The notes under the pieces were generated by a model, which saw nothing but the letters and a program-made list of their open reading frames with translations, was not told where the DNA came from and searched no databases. Positions 1-10,170 of a DNA stretch of 64,000 bases are shown in pieces. The number at the start of each line of letters is the position of its first letter. The stretch's first letter is position 1. Both the position numbers and the translations under genes were made by a program. The stretch comes from Datura wrightii (lineage: Eukaryota > Streptophyta > Magnoliopsida > Solanales > Solanaceae): the NCBI GenBank assembly GCA_035772735.1, contig JASDFA010000010.1, forward strand, positions 132,497,001 through 132,561,000, given 5' to 3'.

Positions 1-630
1 TTAGTGTGTGGCCGATACTAATGTACATCTAAAAAGTCCAATTTCACTCGAGAGAGCAAGAAATTGGAAAGTTATGAATTAATAGGGTATTGTTCTTAAC
101 TTGATTTGGGAAAATTGGGTTTTGATGTGCTTTCCTGATAGAAATATACTTGAAAGCCGTATTAGTCAATTTAGGAACCGGAATTGTATTGCTAGGTCAT
201 AAATTGCATTTGATCACAGAAATGTAGACGAATGGTTTATGATTCTAAAGTGAAATTAAATACGAGAGTTTTAATTTCTAGGCTAATGTTCTTGGCTAGC
301 AACATGAAGAAAAGATTAACCGAATTGTGATTATGGTCAAATTCATTACTTGTTCTTAACCTTGGCATGCTCATATCCATAGTATCAATTCACAGTAAAT
401 AATTGTTAATAGTTTTAGTATATATAATTTCTAAACAAAAACTTATTTAACTGTTGGTTACGTTGTTGTTAGCATAATTAGAAGTAAGATAAGAATATAG
501 TGTACTTAGGCAATTTTACTTATCCAGAGTCTCCTTGGATCGATACTTGGCTTACTTAGCCACTTTATTACTTGTTTGACCACGTGCACTTGCGTGTCGG
601 TTTTTAACCCTATAGCAAACCAGCCGAACA
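1..630 (+). repeat. Element 1 5' LTR, right part
   Basis: This stretch matches 7032-7657 nearly base for base apart from a 4-base deletion in the right copy. The left 800 bases of the LTR lie outside the window. The LTR ends around GCCGAACA; the right copy has GCCGAATA. A primer-binding site follows at once. Confidence 0.95.
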
Positions 631-636
631 AGTTTT

Positions 637-654
637 TGGCGCCGTTGCCGGGGA
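637..654 (+). promoter_or_regulatory. Primer-binding site, tRNA-Arg type
   Basis: TGGCGCCGTTGCCGGGGA lies six bases after the LTR end. This 18-base word is the minus-strand primer site typical of Athila/Tat/Ogre-type Ty3/gypsy elements; tRNA-Arg as the primer is recalled for Ogre. It is intact, so the element could still be primed if its RNA were packaged by a helper. Confidence 0.85.
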
Positions 655-798
655 GGCTAGGCAATTGGTGAAATTGTGTTAAGTGTAAATTTACTGTATT
701 TTTGTTTTATTTTCTTAAGTGTTGACAGCTTGGTCTTAGTATTTGTTTTAATTCTTTGTTCATTTTAATTTTTCTCTCTTTCGGATACCCTCATTGAC
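655..798 (+). other. Untranslated leader of element 1
   Basis: This 144-base T-rich leader joins the primer-binding site to the first ATG-led ORF. No further feature is visible. A packaging signal would be expected here but cannot be recognised by eye. Confidence 0.4.
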
Positions 799-1746
799 AT
801 GACATCGTGGAATATAAATGGTTTCAATGGTGTATACTCATATTTTAGTGAATCTTGTCTGAATTGTGGAGGACACTACTCGTGGCAACATTGTGACACG
901 TGCAATATATGTGGTGGTCAAGATGGCCATTGGGATGGCTGTCCGAATGCATATTCCCCTCCCCCAAGCCCCTGCTATGATCATTCTGTTGTTTTTGCTG
1001 AATATAGGCATGTTGAAAATGAGGACTTGGGACGCCAAGTTAAAATAGAGGACATGATGAAACAACTCTTGGAGCAATCAGAAGCAATGAAGGAGGCGAT
1101 GGCAGTATTGAGAATTCAGTAAGAAGAGAATGCAGAGGCTCTAGAAAGAATGAGCATCAAATTCACGGAGATGATCGCTGAAGCTGAAGCCTATGATAAA
1201 TTGCAGGTAACAACTTTAGCCGATATTCGAGAGGAACTCCAAGAGGAAGACAAGGGTGAATTCTTGGATGAAGCCCAGCAATTAGAATCTCTTGAGTGTC
1301 CCCGTGATGGGCTCACACTTGTGGAAAATCCATTCACGGAAGAAGAGATAGAGGATCCCCCATTGGACATTAATGGAGAGATGGATGTCGATGCTGAGAA
1401 GGAGTATACAAGTAAGGAGGTCAAGCATAATGCAGTTTCAGAGTTGAGGTTAAGGGGACCACACTCGAAGCATTTTTCGACATTAAGTTTGGTGGACAAC
1501 ATAGAAATAGAGTCTTCCAAGCTTATAGAGAAGTGTCTAGAGGAGGATCAAGCCCCGTATATTTTGAAATTCGCTAACTCAGAGAGCCAAAATGACTTCA
1601 CTTACTCAAGGGCCAATAAGTTCAAAAGAAAACATCTACTGCTTGGTCCTTACAATTTTTCACCACCACTCCAGGAGCATAAGAGGACATTAGAGAAGAA
1701 ATTAGGGGTGAAATTCATATCCTCAAGGCGGAGGAAAAAGCGGTGA
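799..1746 (+). pseudogene. ORF1/2: Cys/His-cluster and coiled-coil protein, gag position
   Basis: One reading frame of 315 codons runs from ATG 799 to TGA 1746, broken by a single TAA at 1120-1122. Residues about 19-48 hold a Cys/His cluster (CLNCGGHYSWQHC, then CNIC and HWDGC) like a zinc-binding knuckle. Residues 80-125 are rich in Glu, Met and Lys and look coiled-coil forming. An acidic middle follows, and the chain ends in a basic tail, RRRKKR. Its place just after the PBS is that of gag, and the Cys/His cluster resembles the end of Athila Gag, so a Gag remnant is my best guess. I do not recognise the acidic half. The stop may be a recent CAA-to-TAA change or could be read through. Confidence 0.55.
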
Positions 1747-1755
1747 AACTTGGTA

Positions 1756-1805
1756 CGTCGAGCCGCGACGGTAAACCAGGCGCTGCACGGGAGGCAACCC
1801 GTGAA
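1756..1805 (+). other. Athila-type conserved phrase with hairpin
   Basis: The phrase contains GTCGAGCCGCGACG and then CACGGG-AGGCAA-CCCGTG, a perfect 6-base stem at 1786-1791 and 1798-1803. From memory, Athila-class elements carry a very similar phrase (GGGAGGCAACCC) right after pol. Finding it straight after ORF1/2 suggests that the segment between gag and the post-pol region was deleted. Confidence 0.6.
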
Positions 1806-2045
1806 AAATATTTTCTTTTTTTTCTTTGTTAGTGTAAATAATTTTTATTGTTATTTTTCTTTTCTTGATTTGGTATATATTTTTTGTTTTAGTTAATATT
1901 TTTCATTTTAGTTAGGGAAATCTATTAATCTAACCAATTTTGTTTAGTGAGGTGATTTTTCAGGTCAAACAGAGACAAGTATGCATGGAATCGGGAAGAA
2001 TAAGGCAAGGTAGGAAAAAATAATTAAAATGAAGAGACAGTGCAC
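1806..2045 (+). other. Spacer between ORF1/2 and the palindrome block
   Basis: This is T-rich, then A-rich, untranslated sequence. No ORF or repeat was recognised. Confidence 0.3.
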
Positions 2046-2052
2046 TGGGGCG

Positions 2053-2243
2053 TTGGCTCCGTGTCACAGAGGAAGGGCTCCGCGTTACCCTCCGTGACAC
2101 GTTGAAGGTAAAATCTGGATTTTTTAAATTTCCAGTAAGCCAACACGTTGGCTCCGTGTCACGGAGGAGGGGCTACGCGTTACCCTCCGTGACACGTTGC
2201 CTTATATTTGGTGCCGGGTCACACCGGGTTGCCGGGTGACCCG
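2053..2243 (+). repeat. Internal palindromic word block of element 1
   Basis: Two spaced copies of a long inverted repeat are visible. In the second, CGTGTCACGGAGG (2155-2167) and CCTCCGTGACACG (2184-2196) pair perfectly over 13 bases. In the first (2060-2072 with 2089-2101) there is one mismatch. A third palindrome, CGGGTCAC with GTGACCCG, lies at 2215-2222 and 2236-2243. The block is GC-rich in an AT-rich setting and lies just upstream of the leader of ORF3. The same words recur in the element's own LTR and in H. Confidence 0.85.
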
Positions 2244-2396
2244 CGTGTTTTTCTTTAAATTAACCCCGATTTTCTTGCCCTTTCTCCCCATTTCTTTTCT
2301 TCTCCGCGACCAAACACCCAAAGCCCCCTCCCCAATAAACGTGCCACGCCACTAAGCAAAGAAATCATCAAGTTTCTTCGGTTCTTCAACGTAAAG

Positions 2397-3096
2397 GTAT
2401 GTTTTCCTCGTTTCTCGCTAAGTTTTGGCGATTTTAGTCGAATTTGGGCAGGTGAGGTGAGATATATCATCCCAAGTAGCAATTGAGCATGAAATTGAAT
2501 TATTTGTGATTGATGAAAGTTCGGAATGTTGTTATTAGCTTTTGAACTTGTCGACTACGTGAATAATTCGAAATTGATTGTAAAATTGAATTCTAGGGCT
2601 TAGGTTTTTGGAATTGACTTGGGTAATTTGATAATTCGGTGAATTAGATGCCGGGGTGTGTTTGGGAATTGAGATTAGTCAGTGTAAATATTGTTTGAAT
2701 GTAAAAGACGACGAATTCTCGAATTTTTGGGGAAAATGTGGAAATTGTGCAAATTGGTTTGTTTATTTGGATTTGTATGTATATATAGAACTTTAGTCGT
2801 TGTTTTTATTTGTTGTTTTTGTTGCTAAGTGCGATGGTTGAATTACTAGCGATAGTAGGATTAGGATTAGCTATATGAAGTCTGAGTAGTACGCTAAGCG
2901 TTATGCTATCGAAATTTTTGTGAACGCACTAAGCATAAAATGTATAGTTGATTGTTTTGGTGTAAATTGAGTATCCTTGCCATAGTTTGTAAAAGTAGCT
3001 AAGGACTAAGTGTGGGGTAAATGTTGTGTAACCCGACCTTAGCTGAAGTTAACATGTATTTAGCTTAACGTTGTGCTTGTTTATGTATATTGACAG
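2397..3096 (+). other. Putative 700-base leader intron of ORF3
   Basis: A donor AAAG|GTATGT at 2397 and an acceptor TTGACAG at 3090-3096 bound an AT-rich, T-rich stretch. The bases before the donor are C/T-rich and look like a plant 5' leader; exon 2 would begin five bases before the ORF3 ATG. The intron is inferred from splice-site likeness only. Splicing would fit how Athila-class elements are thought to express their downstream, envelope-position ORF. Confidence 0.45.
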
Positions 3097-3101
3097 GTAC
3101 A

Positions 3102-4322
3102 ATGGCGAGTAGGCAGGATAAGGGCAAAGGTGCTTCTACTTCTGGCACCGGGAGGAAAAGAATGAGAATGGGCACCGCAGTCCCAGTTGCACCAGCTGTT
3201 CCGCGCGGCCAACACCGCCAATACGGAACAAGGTGGGTAACCGAGGAAGGGAAGAAGTGGTATGCTAAGCATAAGGAAAGCAAGTACTTCCCGGAGGAAC
3301 ATATTGCACGGGAACCACTAGCACAGGAGTTCCCCCGTATTGTGCAGAGGATTGACGCAGCTGGGCTCAGCTTTATATTTCAGGAGACCAAGGAGTGCAA
3401 CGTACATTTGGTCCGGGAGTTCTATGCAAATTGGAACCCGGCCATCAGAATCCACACAATAAAAATCAGAGGGCAAATTGTCACTCTGGAACCCCAGCAA
3501 TTTAATGCCATCGTTGGAGCGCGGGACACAGACGCTCATGTTCTCCGCCAGCTAAACATCACCCCACCGTACGCCGACATTAGATGTACCTTGTGTGGGG
3601 CTCGATCCACAGCCCGATGGAGCAAACATAAGGAGAGGGGTTACCACCAGACTCTGCCTTATTCGCAGATGAACAGGGAGGCCAGAATATGGCTGAAAAT
3701 AGTGTGTTCGTGCTTGATCCCGGGGGTTCACATGACGGATGTGACCCGGGACCGTGTCTGCTTGGTGTATGCCCTTATGAAAGGGTTGGAGATTAATGTT
3801 GGGGCGGTTATCATATCCGTCATGAAGAGAGCCAGACTACACCAGGGTCACAGATACGGGTTCGGCGGACTCATCACCACCTTCCTCCGAGGCCTCGATG
3901 TCGAGGAAGAGGCTTTGGATTACATCCCGCAGTTGGAGCGGAGGGCCCTCGATGTGACAAAAACTAAGGCCCCCGACACCACACATGGGCCAGTGCTGAC
4001 TTTGGGCGAGCGACATGCTCGTGACGATCAGTACATGGCACGTATGTTTGGCATGCAGATGCTTCAGCTACGGATTGGTGGGAGACCAACCACCGAGGAA
4101 GAGTTATGGTAGTTGGAGCTCGATTACCCATTTGGCGAGAACGCCAGAGCCTTATGCGGAGTGGGACCAGCCTTCGTTGAGCCTACTGATGACGATATCC
4201 CCATTGATGAGGAGACACGTCGGGAGGACTCCGATATGGAGTCCGATGACGACGATAGAGCTGACTCAGACATGGGCGATGAGGCAGCAGCACCGGATGA
4301 AGAAGTCAAATATTTCGACTGA
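3102..4322 (+). pseudogene. ORF3: plant transposon-protein-like domain, envelope position
   Basis: ATG 3102 (context ACAATGG) opens a frame of about 406 codons ending at TGA 4322, broken once by TAG at 4110-4112. The N-terminus is basic and low-complexity. The central 280 residues contain REFYANW, a CTLCGA pair, WLKIVCS and a repeated hydrophobic pattern. They match my memory of the family annotated as putative plant transposon protein (PF20167), common in Solanaceae. The C-terminal 60 residues are very acidic. Its biochemical role is unknown to me. It occupies the place of the envelope-like ORF of Athila elements, but I see no clear signal peptide or membrane span. The TAG falls between domain and acidic tail, so a shorter product is also possible. 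Confidence 0.65.
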
Positions 4323-6217
4323 TCAGGGAGTTCCACCACCCGAAATTTTGTGATCTTAATTTTTGTGAACACTGGGGACAGTGTTCGATTTAAGTGTGGG
4401 GTGGGGAGCAGCTAGGTGCTGGGACTTAGGCTAATATGTTGTATGCTCTTTCACTGGTTGTGCATGTATGTTTTTATGTTTCCCTGTGGTTGTGAACTGA
4501 TTTGTGTTGTAGTTGTGTATATTTTTGTGGTTAATGATGTGTGTTATGAAAAGTTGTGGTTGCCAGTGTAAATATTTTGTAAATATTTCTTTCATATCGA
4601 AATGATCGATATTTTTCAAAATTTTTGCGAAAATATTTTGCACTTATCAAAATATTTTGTAAATAGTTTTCCATCGACATGATCGATGTTTTGCAAAAAA
4701 AATTTTGATTTTTATTTTGGGTTTCTCGGAGTTTGTTTTCGGTTCTTTTACCGAGAATAGTCCCATTGAACCGATGTCATAGTTAGTGACCGTTCCCTAT
4801 GATGGATGGATGACGACCGTCTTAAGGGAAATGTAGTCGGTAGGAGTAGGATTCTAATTTATTTTCAGTTTTTCTTTGGTGGATTGCATCAATGAACCTG
4901 TAGTTGCTTTATGGTTGCAAAAATTTGTTGCGTGTTGTAACTGATGTTCAAAATGTAAAAGTGATTCGTTTGAAAGCATGCAATTTTGTAAATATGTTGA
5001 GTTACCTAGGCTGTAGAATTTGATTCGGTATGATTGAGGCTTAATTTTGAATTCATGTAATTGGCTAATTAAAGAGTCTGTGAATGCATCTTGAATCGAG
5101 CATGTGCATAAAGTGTGAAGTGAGGTATTGTTATTCCATGCTATTGTGAAGTGTCTAGAACTTGCCTGGTGTGTGTGCAAAACGAAATGAAGGAGGTGTA
5201 GTGTTGGAAAGGATGTAGGCATTTCTTTGTTTTAACCGAGAGTTTCTATTTTTTTTCTTGTCATACTCTACCTTTTTATGTGATTGTATACCCTAGTCAG
5301 CCCGTTGAGCCTTTAGCCGTTTCTTTCTTTCTTTTGTCCAAAATTGTATAAACTAAGCTTTATTCCTTCTTTTCATTAGCCGTAAAGTCTATACAAAAAT
5401 CTTAAGCGCTTAAGAAGAAAAGAAAATTGTTTTATCGAAGTGTCAAAGAGTGAGAAGAGTGGAAAGAAAAGAAAAGCAGAGTGAAGAAAGAAAAAAAGAG
5501 GTTGAAGAGGCACTTGGTATAATGAAATGATAATAAAGGTGCATGAAAACCCTTTGTTGCTGTGTCAAGTGTGTTTGAGGAAATGGGCCATACAAAAGTA
5601 AACAAGCATGAATGGGATGATGAAAAAAGAGAAAAAGAAGAACAATATCCATGAGTCGATGGGAATGTGTTGAAAAGGTGCTTAAGGATGCTAGCGACTA
5701 TTATTGGCTAATCCAATACATATACTAGTTCCATAGCCCCGTTACAACCCATTAAAGTCCTACGTGATCTTACATTGCATTTCCTTATATTAGTGGAGTA
5801 ATACATTAAGGGCAAGCCTATGGGTCATGACATGATGCATGTGAGTTCTTTTGGGAGAGAGAGTGAAATTAATTTTTATATGCCCCTACTTGAATGTTTG
5901 TGTGTTGCATGAACATAAAGGGGAAGATTCTCTTGAGTTGTGAGGGCACATGCTTGATGAAAGATTGATTTTCGTGTCGGACATCTTGATTAGCTGATTT
6001 GCATGAGTTTGCCGGTATCGAGAGTCGGTTCTTAAAGTCTAGGAAGTCTTGATGTATTAAAGGTCATTGCATTGTAAGGCCATGCATGTTTTCGTGATGA
6101 TTTGCAAAAATTGAATAATCGGGATGACCGTAGCATAAATTGTCGCACCATAGTGGCAAAGGTTGGGATGTAATTTGCATGAGTTGTGTATGTGTTGTTC
6201 GAGGACGAACAAGGATC
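4323..6217 (+). other. Long 3' non-coding region of element 1
   Basis: This 1.9 kb AT-rich stretch has no convincing ORF on either strand. At 4365-4400 it holds the phrase CTGGGGACAGTGTTCG followed by AAGTGTGGGGT, again Athila-like. A palindromic word, GTTCGAGGACGAAC, lies at 6197-6210 near the 3' LTR and resembles the motif before the polypurine tract of the Tekay-like elements in this window. Confidence 0.5.
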
Positions 6218-6232
6218 TAAGTGTGGGGTAAG
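6218..6232 (+). promoter_or_regulatory. Polypurine tract of element 1
   Basis: CTAAGTGTGGGGTAAG directly precedes the LTR start TGATCTTGGG at 6233. It should prime plus-strand synthesis. Near-identical AAGTGTGGGGT words also occur at about 3008 and 4390. Confidence 0.65.
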
Positions 6233-6477
6233 TGATCTTGGGCAGATTTATATACCCAAGTGATACTCAAACGTATCATTTTCGCCTTGTTTGTTGTGCA
6301 ATATGTATATATTCTCATGTAATTGGTAATAAAATGTGAATTTATACTAACCAACATGATTAGCATTTGTTTTGCAGGAAAATATGATTTTTAGGAGCTA
6401 AAATGCATGTTGGAATTATATCGGAGTTGGACTTGGATGCGAGCATGGAAAAGACATTGGAATGCTCAAAGTATAGG

Positions 6478-6715
6478 GGCTCCGCGATGGAGCCGTGCCA
6501 CGCTACCTTCGCGGAGGCACACTGCCTGGAGGGAAATTGATTGGCAAATTCCAGTGAGGCCTCGCGACAGCTCCGTGGCACGGAGATAGGCCTCCGCGTT
6601 GGCCTCCGTGCCACGTTGAGGCTATAATCCCGGACCCTGGAATTCCAGAGAGGGTCTGCGTCCACGCCGTGTGACGGAGGCAGTGCTCTGCGTTGACCTC
6701 CGTGACACGTTGCTT
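6478..6715 (+). repeat. LTR palindromic word block
   Basis: Three inverted-repeat units follow each other. The first pairs CTCCGCGA with TCGCGGAG. The second pairs CGTGGCACGGAG (6574-6585) with CTCCGTGCCACG (6604-6615), a perfect 12-base stem. The third is a near-perfect version of the internal block. Relative to 2155-2196 the second unit has changed T to G in one arm and A to C in the other, keeping the pairing. Confidence 0.8.
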
Positions 6716-6741
6716 GTTATTCCGGGATAAATTCCCACTAG

Positions 6742-6750
6742 TATAAATAG
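6742..6750 (+). promoter_or_regulatory. TATA box of the element 1 LTR
   Basis: TATAAATAG lies about 27 bases after the palindromic block and about 510 bases into the LTR. It is the best TATA-like match in the LTR and probably marks the end of U3. Confidence 0.6.
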
Positions 6751-7657
6751 AACACTTAGCTTATTTTTAAGGAATTCAGACTGGGTGGAGCAAGGACGTG
6801 GGTTAGAAGCAGTTGAGGGACGAAAAAGCTAAGAGATTTCTTCTCTTCCTTTCTTCTTTCAATCAATTGTATGTATGATTTACACTTGTTTTAGGATGAT
6901 TAATCCACAAATGAGTGGCTAATTCTCTTCCTTGCTGAGGTTTTGAATAATGGTGATGAGTTTTGATTGTTAATTATATGGTTTTCTTCTTCTTCTTCCA
7001 TGTTGTTCTATTAATTCTTGTTCTTACTGTATTAGTGTGTGGCCGATACTAATGTACATCTAAAATGTCCAATTTCACTCGAGAGAGCAAGAAATTGGAA
7101 AGTTGTGAATTAATAGGGTATTGTTCTTAACTTGATTTGGGAAAATTGGGTTTTGATGTGCTTTCCTGATAGAAATATACTTGAAAGCCGTATTAGTCAA
7201 TTTAGGAACCGGAATTGTATTGCTAGGTCATAATTTGCATTTGATCACAGAAATGTAGACGAATGGTTTATGATTCTAAAGTGAAATTAAATACGAGAGT
7301 TTTAATTTCTAGGCTAATGTTCTTGGCTAGCAACATGAAGAAAAGATTAACCGAATTGTGATTATCGTCAAATTCATTACTTGTTCTTAACCTTGGCATG
7401 CTCATATCCATAGTTTCAATTCACAGTAAATAATTGTTAATAGTTTTAGTATATATAATTTCTAAACAAAAACTTATTTAACTGTTGGTTAAGTTGTTGT
7501 TAGCATAATTAGAAGATAAGAATATAGTGTACTTAGGCAATTTTACTTATCCAGAGTCTCCTTGGATCGATACTTGGCTTACTTAGCCACTTTATTACTT
7601 GTTTGACCACGTGCACTTGCGTGTCGGTTTTTAACCCTATAGCAAACCAGCCGAATA

Positions 7658-7985
7658 TACAGCATGGGTAGACCAGGCCCCTGTCCCTTACATTTCAGTT
7701 TGTTTACTCTGTAATGGCTGATGTGGACGAGTTTGTATAGTAGTGTTGGTTATGTAGTCGTGTTGGCTTTCCATTGCTTTGTTTAGCCTTATTGTAGCCT
7801 TGTCACCTTTCCAAGTCGCATATTTATTATTATCAAGGCGTTATGGGTCTAGTATTTATCTTGGTAGGTTCTGACAGGTGGCTTGGTCAACCTTATTGTT
7901 ACATTTATAGATGTTATATAGTCGTCTTCTCAATCAATCATGAATCGAGTGCCAGTGCGCCCTATCGTAGTTTTGGGGCGTCACA
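7658..7985 (+). repeat. Element 2 5' LTR, right end
   Basis: This matches 15461-15780 at roughly 80-85 percent by eye and ends GGGGCGTCACA. The divergence shows that element 2 is much older than element 1. Confidence 0.85.
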
Positions 7986-7989
7986 GACT

Positions 7990-8001
7990 TGGTATCAGAG
8001 C
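7990..8001 (+). promoter_or_regulatory. Primer-binding site, initiator Met tRNA
   Basis: TGGTATCAGAGC, five bases after the LTR end, is the standard plant PBS complementary to the 3' end of initiator tRNA-Met. Confidence 0.95.
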
Positions 8002-8192
8002 GAAGTCATGTCATAGGGATTCCACAAAGCCGTGTCTAGTAGAGTCTTGATTATGGGTATATTGTGCACCATAATTATAACCAGGAGGTTACAGGACATT
8101 TGGGAATTGTTTCACTTTTTTTGCTAATAGTTCGTGTTATATGTCGAGGTCATAAGTACTATGATATCTAAATCATTTTATTGTTTCAGAGT

Positions 8193-9480
8193 ATGCATGT
8201 GACAAGGAAGACGACTACAAGGTTGATTGGCACAACTATTTGAGAGGGTACTAGTCGCCCTCCAGTTAATCAGGGAGACAGGTTAGAGGCTCAGAGTGAG
8301 TCTCCTGTCCCATGTATTACAGTTCCTGCAAAACCGGTTAGAGCAATGGCAAATAGACCTCCAGCTCTCCCGCACCAGAAGTACCTGAAGGTAGTAGGGT
8401 GGCAGACCCTCCCGCACCTGTGGTACCTCCTATTGTTCCCGAAGGATAGGGTCTTGAGGGAGCTGTTCAGCTGATGGCTCGTATAGCCGCAGGTCAAGAG
8501 CGACGATTGGAGGCGATGGAGAGACATAGAGGCCAGGCAACTGAGAGTTCTAGGGCCCGCGAGTTCTTGAGTTTGAGGCCACCTATATTAATTGGATAAG
8601 ACTCGAGCGAGGATCCTCGGGACTTTATTGATCAGACTTATTGGGTGTTAAAGGTGATGCGAGCTATAGCAACTAAGGAAGTAGAGTTGATGGCCTTCAG
8701 ATTACGTGATGTGGCTATATTGTGGTATGAGGATTAGGCTTATTCTAGAGGAGCCGATGCACCGCCAGCTTAGTGGGAAGAGTTCTTCGAGGCCTTTATG
8801 CACCACTATCTACCTCGGGAGCTTCGAGAAGCTCGAGTTGAGCAGTTTTTGCACCTAGTGAAGGGAAGTATGACTGAGTATGAGTATTGCCTTCGATTTA
8901 ATTCTCTTTCCAGGTATGCTCCACATATGGTTCAGACGATGGAGGATAGAGTTCATCAGTTTGTGTTAGGGTTGGGGCTTCATATAGCTCAGATTGTTTG
9001 GCGGTATCTACTCAGGAGCACATGGATATTGCACGAATTCAGGCTTTTGCCCAGAGGACGGAGGATTTAGTTCATCAATTACTGGATACTTGGAGACAGC
9101 AGGAGCAACGAAAGAGATCTAAGATTGTGGGTCCTTACAGAGGGATGCAGGGTGACCTTGGGGCTTAGTCATACAGGCAGTCATCTAGTCCTGTAGGGAG
9201 TGCCCCACCTCAGTTTCAAGGATAGAGAAGAGACCAAGGCCCAGCTCTATCTAGCTCTCGACGACAGGAGCGGGCAGGGCAGAGGCGACCACCATTGCCG
9301 CCTTGTCCTCAGTGTGGGAAATTTCATTCAGGTCAGTGTCATCAGAGGCAGAATGTATGCTATCATTGTGGGTAGCTAGTGGACTTTATGAGGGATTGTT
9401 CAGATAGGGTTGAGGCGGATCACGCAAGATCAGTGGTTGCTTCGTCATCCTCAGTTTGACATCCTAGACCTTATCCTTAC
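8193..9480 (+). pseudogene. gag: gag of element 2
   Basis: The frame opens at ATG 8193 and is broken by several stops. A retrotransposon Gag core is visible around 8600-9050, with the pieces MEDRVHQFVLGL and an arginine-rich stretch after it. Near 9300 the translation gives a CPQCGKFHSGQC cluster and then CYHC with a stop before the expected His, the double zinc-knuckle pattern of Tekay-like Gag. The product would be the capsid/nucleocapsid protein. Confidence 0.75.
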
Positions 9481-9539
9481 CTAGTAGCAGGCCATGGCAG
9501 AGGTAGAGGGTGGGCAACCCAGAATCGATTTTATGCTTT

Positions 9540-10170
9540 GGGCGGTCGACAGGACCAAGAGGCCTCAGCTAATGTTGTTACAGGTACTTTGCTCATTTAT
9601 TCTGATGCAGTATATATCCTACTTGATACTAGTTCTACACTCTCTTATGATACACCGTTGGTTGCGAGTCAGTTTGAGATAGTCCCTGAGTTATTATCTA
9701 TACCATTTGTCGTTTCTATGCCAATTGGCGAATCTGTGTTAGCTAGATGAGTTTACCGAAACTGTGTAGTAAGGGTATGTGATAGATCAACCTTAGTTGA
9801 TCTAGTTAAGCTTGAAATGGTCGATTTTGATGTTATTATGGGTATGGATTGGTTGGCGGCATGTTATGCTAATGTTGATTGTAGAGCTAAGGTTGTCAAA
9901 TTCCATTTTCCCAGCGAGCTAGCATTGGAATGGCAAGGTAATGTCGCTACGCCTAAAGGTAAGTTTATTTCATACCTTAAGGCTCAGAAGTTGATATCCA
10001 AAGGTCGTATTTCTCACTTGGTTTGGGTAATAAACTTGGAATGTGAGCCTGCGACTCTCCAGTCAATTTCTATTGTAAATGATTTCCCCGAGGTTTTTCC
10101 AGAGGATTTGCCTGGAATTCCTCCTGAAAGGGAGATTGATTTTGCTATTGATTTACTTTCAGGTACTCAG
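9540..10170 (+). pseudogene. Protease region of element 2
   Basis: An aspartic-protease-like segment reads LLDTSST where relatives in this window have DPGA, so the Gly after the catalytic Asp is lost. FDVIMGMDWL, the conserved second half, follows near 9830. A linker containing VFPEDLPGIPPEREIDF leads into RT. A stop splits the segment near 9748. Confidence 0.75.

Larger units (their letters stand above)
1..7657 (+). mobile_element. Element 1: pol-less LTR retrotransposon with Athila hallmarks
   Basis: Two copies of one LTR bracket the region; the left copy is cut by the window edge. Between them lie an arginine-tRNA-type primer-binding site, two ORFs, a purine-rich tract and no recognisable protease, RT, RNase H or integrase. 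The PBS, the hairpin phrase after the first ORF (1756-1805) and the phrase before 4400 resemble those I know from Athila elements, so I infer an Athila derivative that lost most of gag-pol. By hand the LTRs differ by about seven substitutions and one 4-base indel over about 625 bases, so it is the youngest dated insertion here. It interrupts the 5' LTR of element 2: the sequence after 7657 resumes that LTR. Confidence 0.85.
6233..7657 (+). repeat. Element 1 3' LTR
   Basis: The LTR is about 1425 bases. It starts TGATCTTGGG after the polypurine tract and ends near GCCGAATA. Its right 626 bases match window positions 1-630. The ends could shift by a few bases because the last two bases differ between copies. 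Confidence 0.85.

Noticed and set aside
637..654. Possible tRNA gene remnants at PBS sites
   Set aside because: Only 12-18 bases complementary to tRNA 3' ends are present; no tRNA body is nearby.
4124..4372. Minus-strand serine-rich frame
   Set aside because: It is the antisense of the acidic tail of ORF3.
4854..5222. Minus-strand frame in the 3' region of element 1
   Set aside because: AT-rich non-coding sequence; codon content and composition look random.
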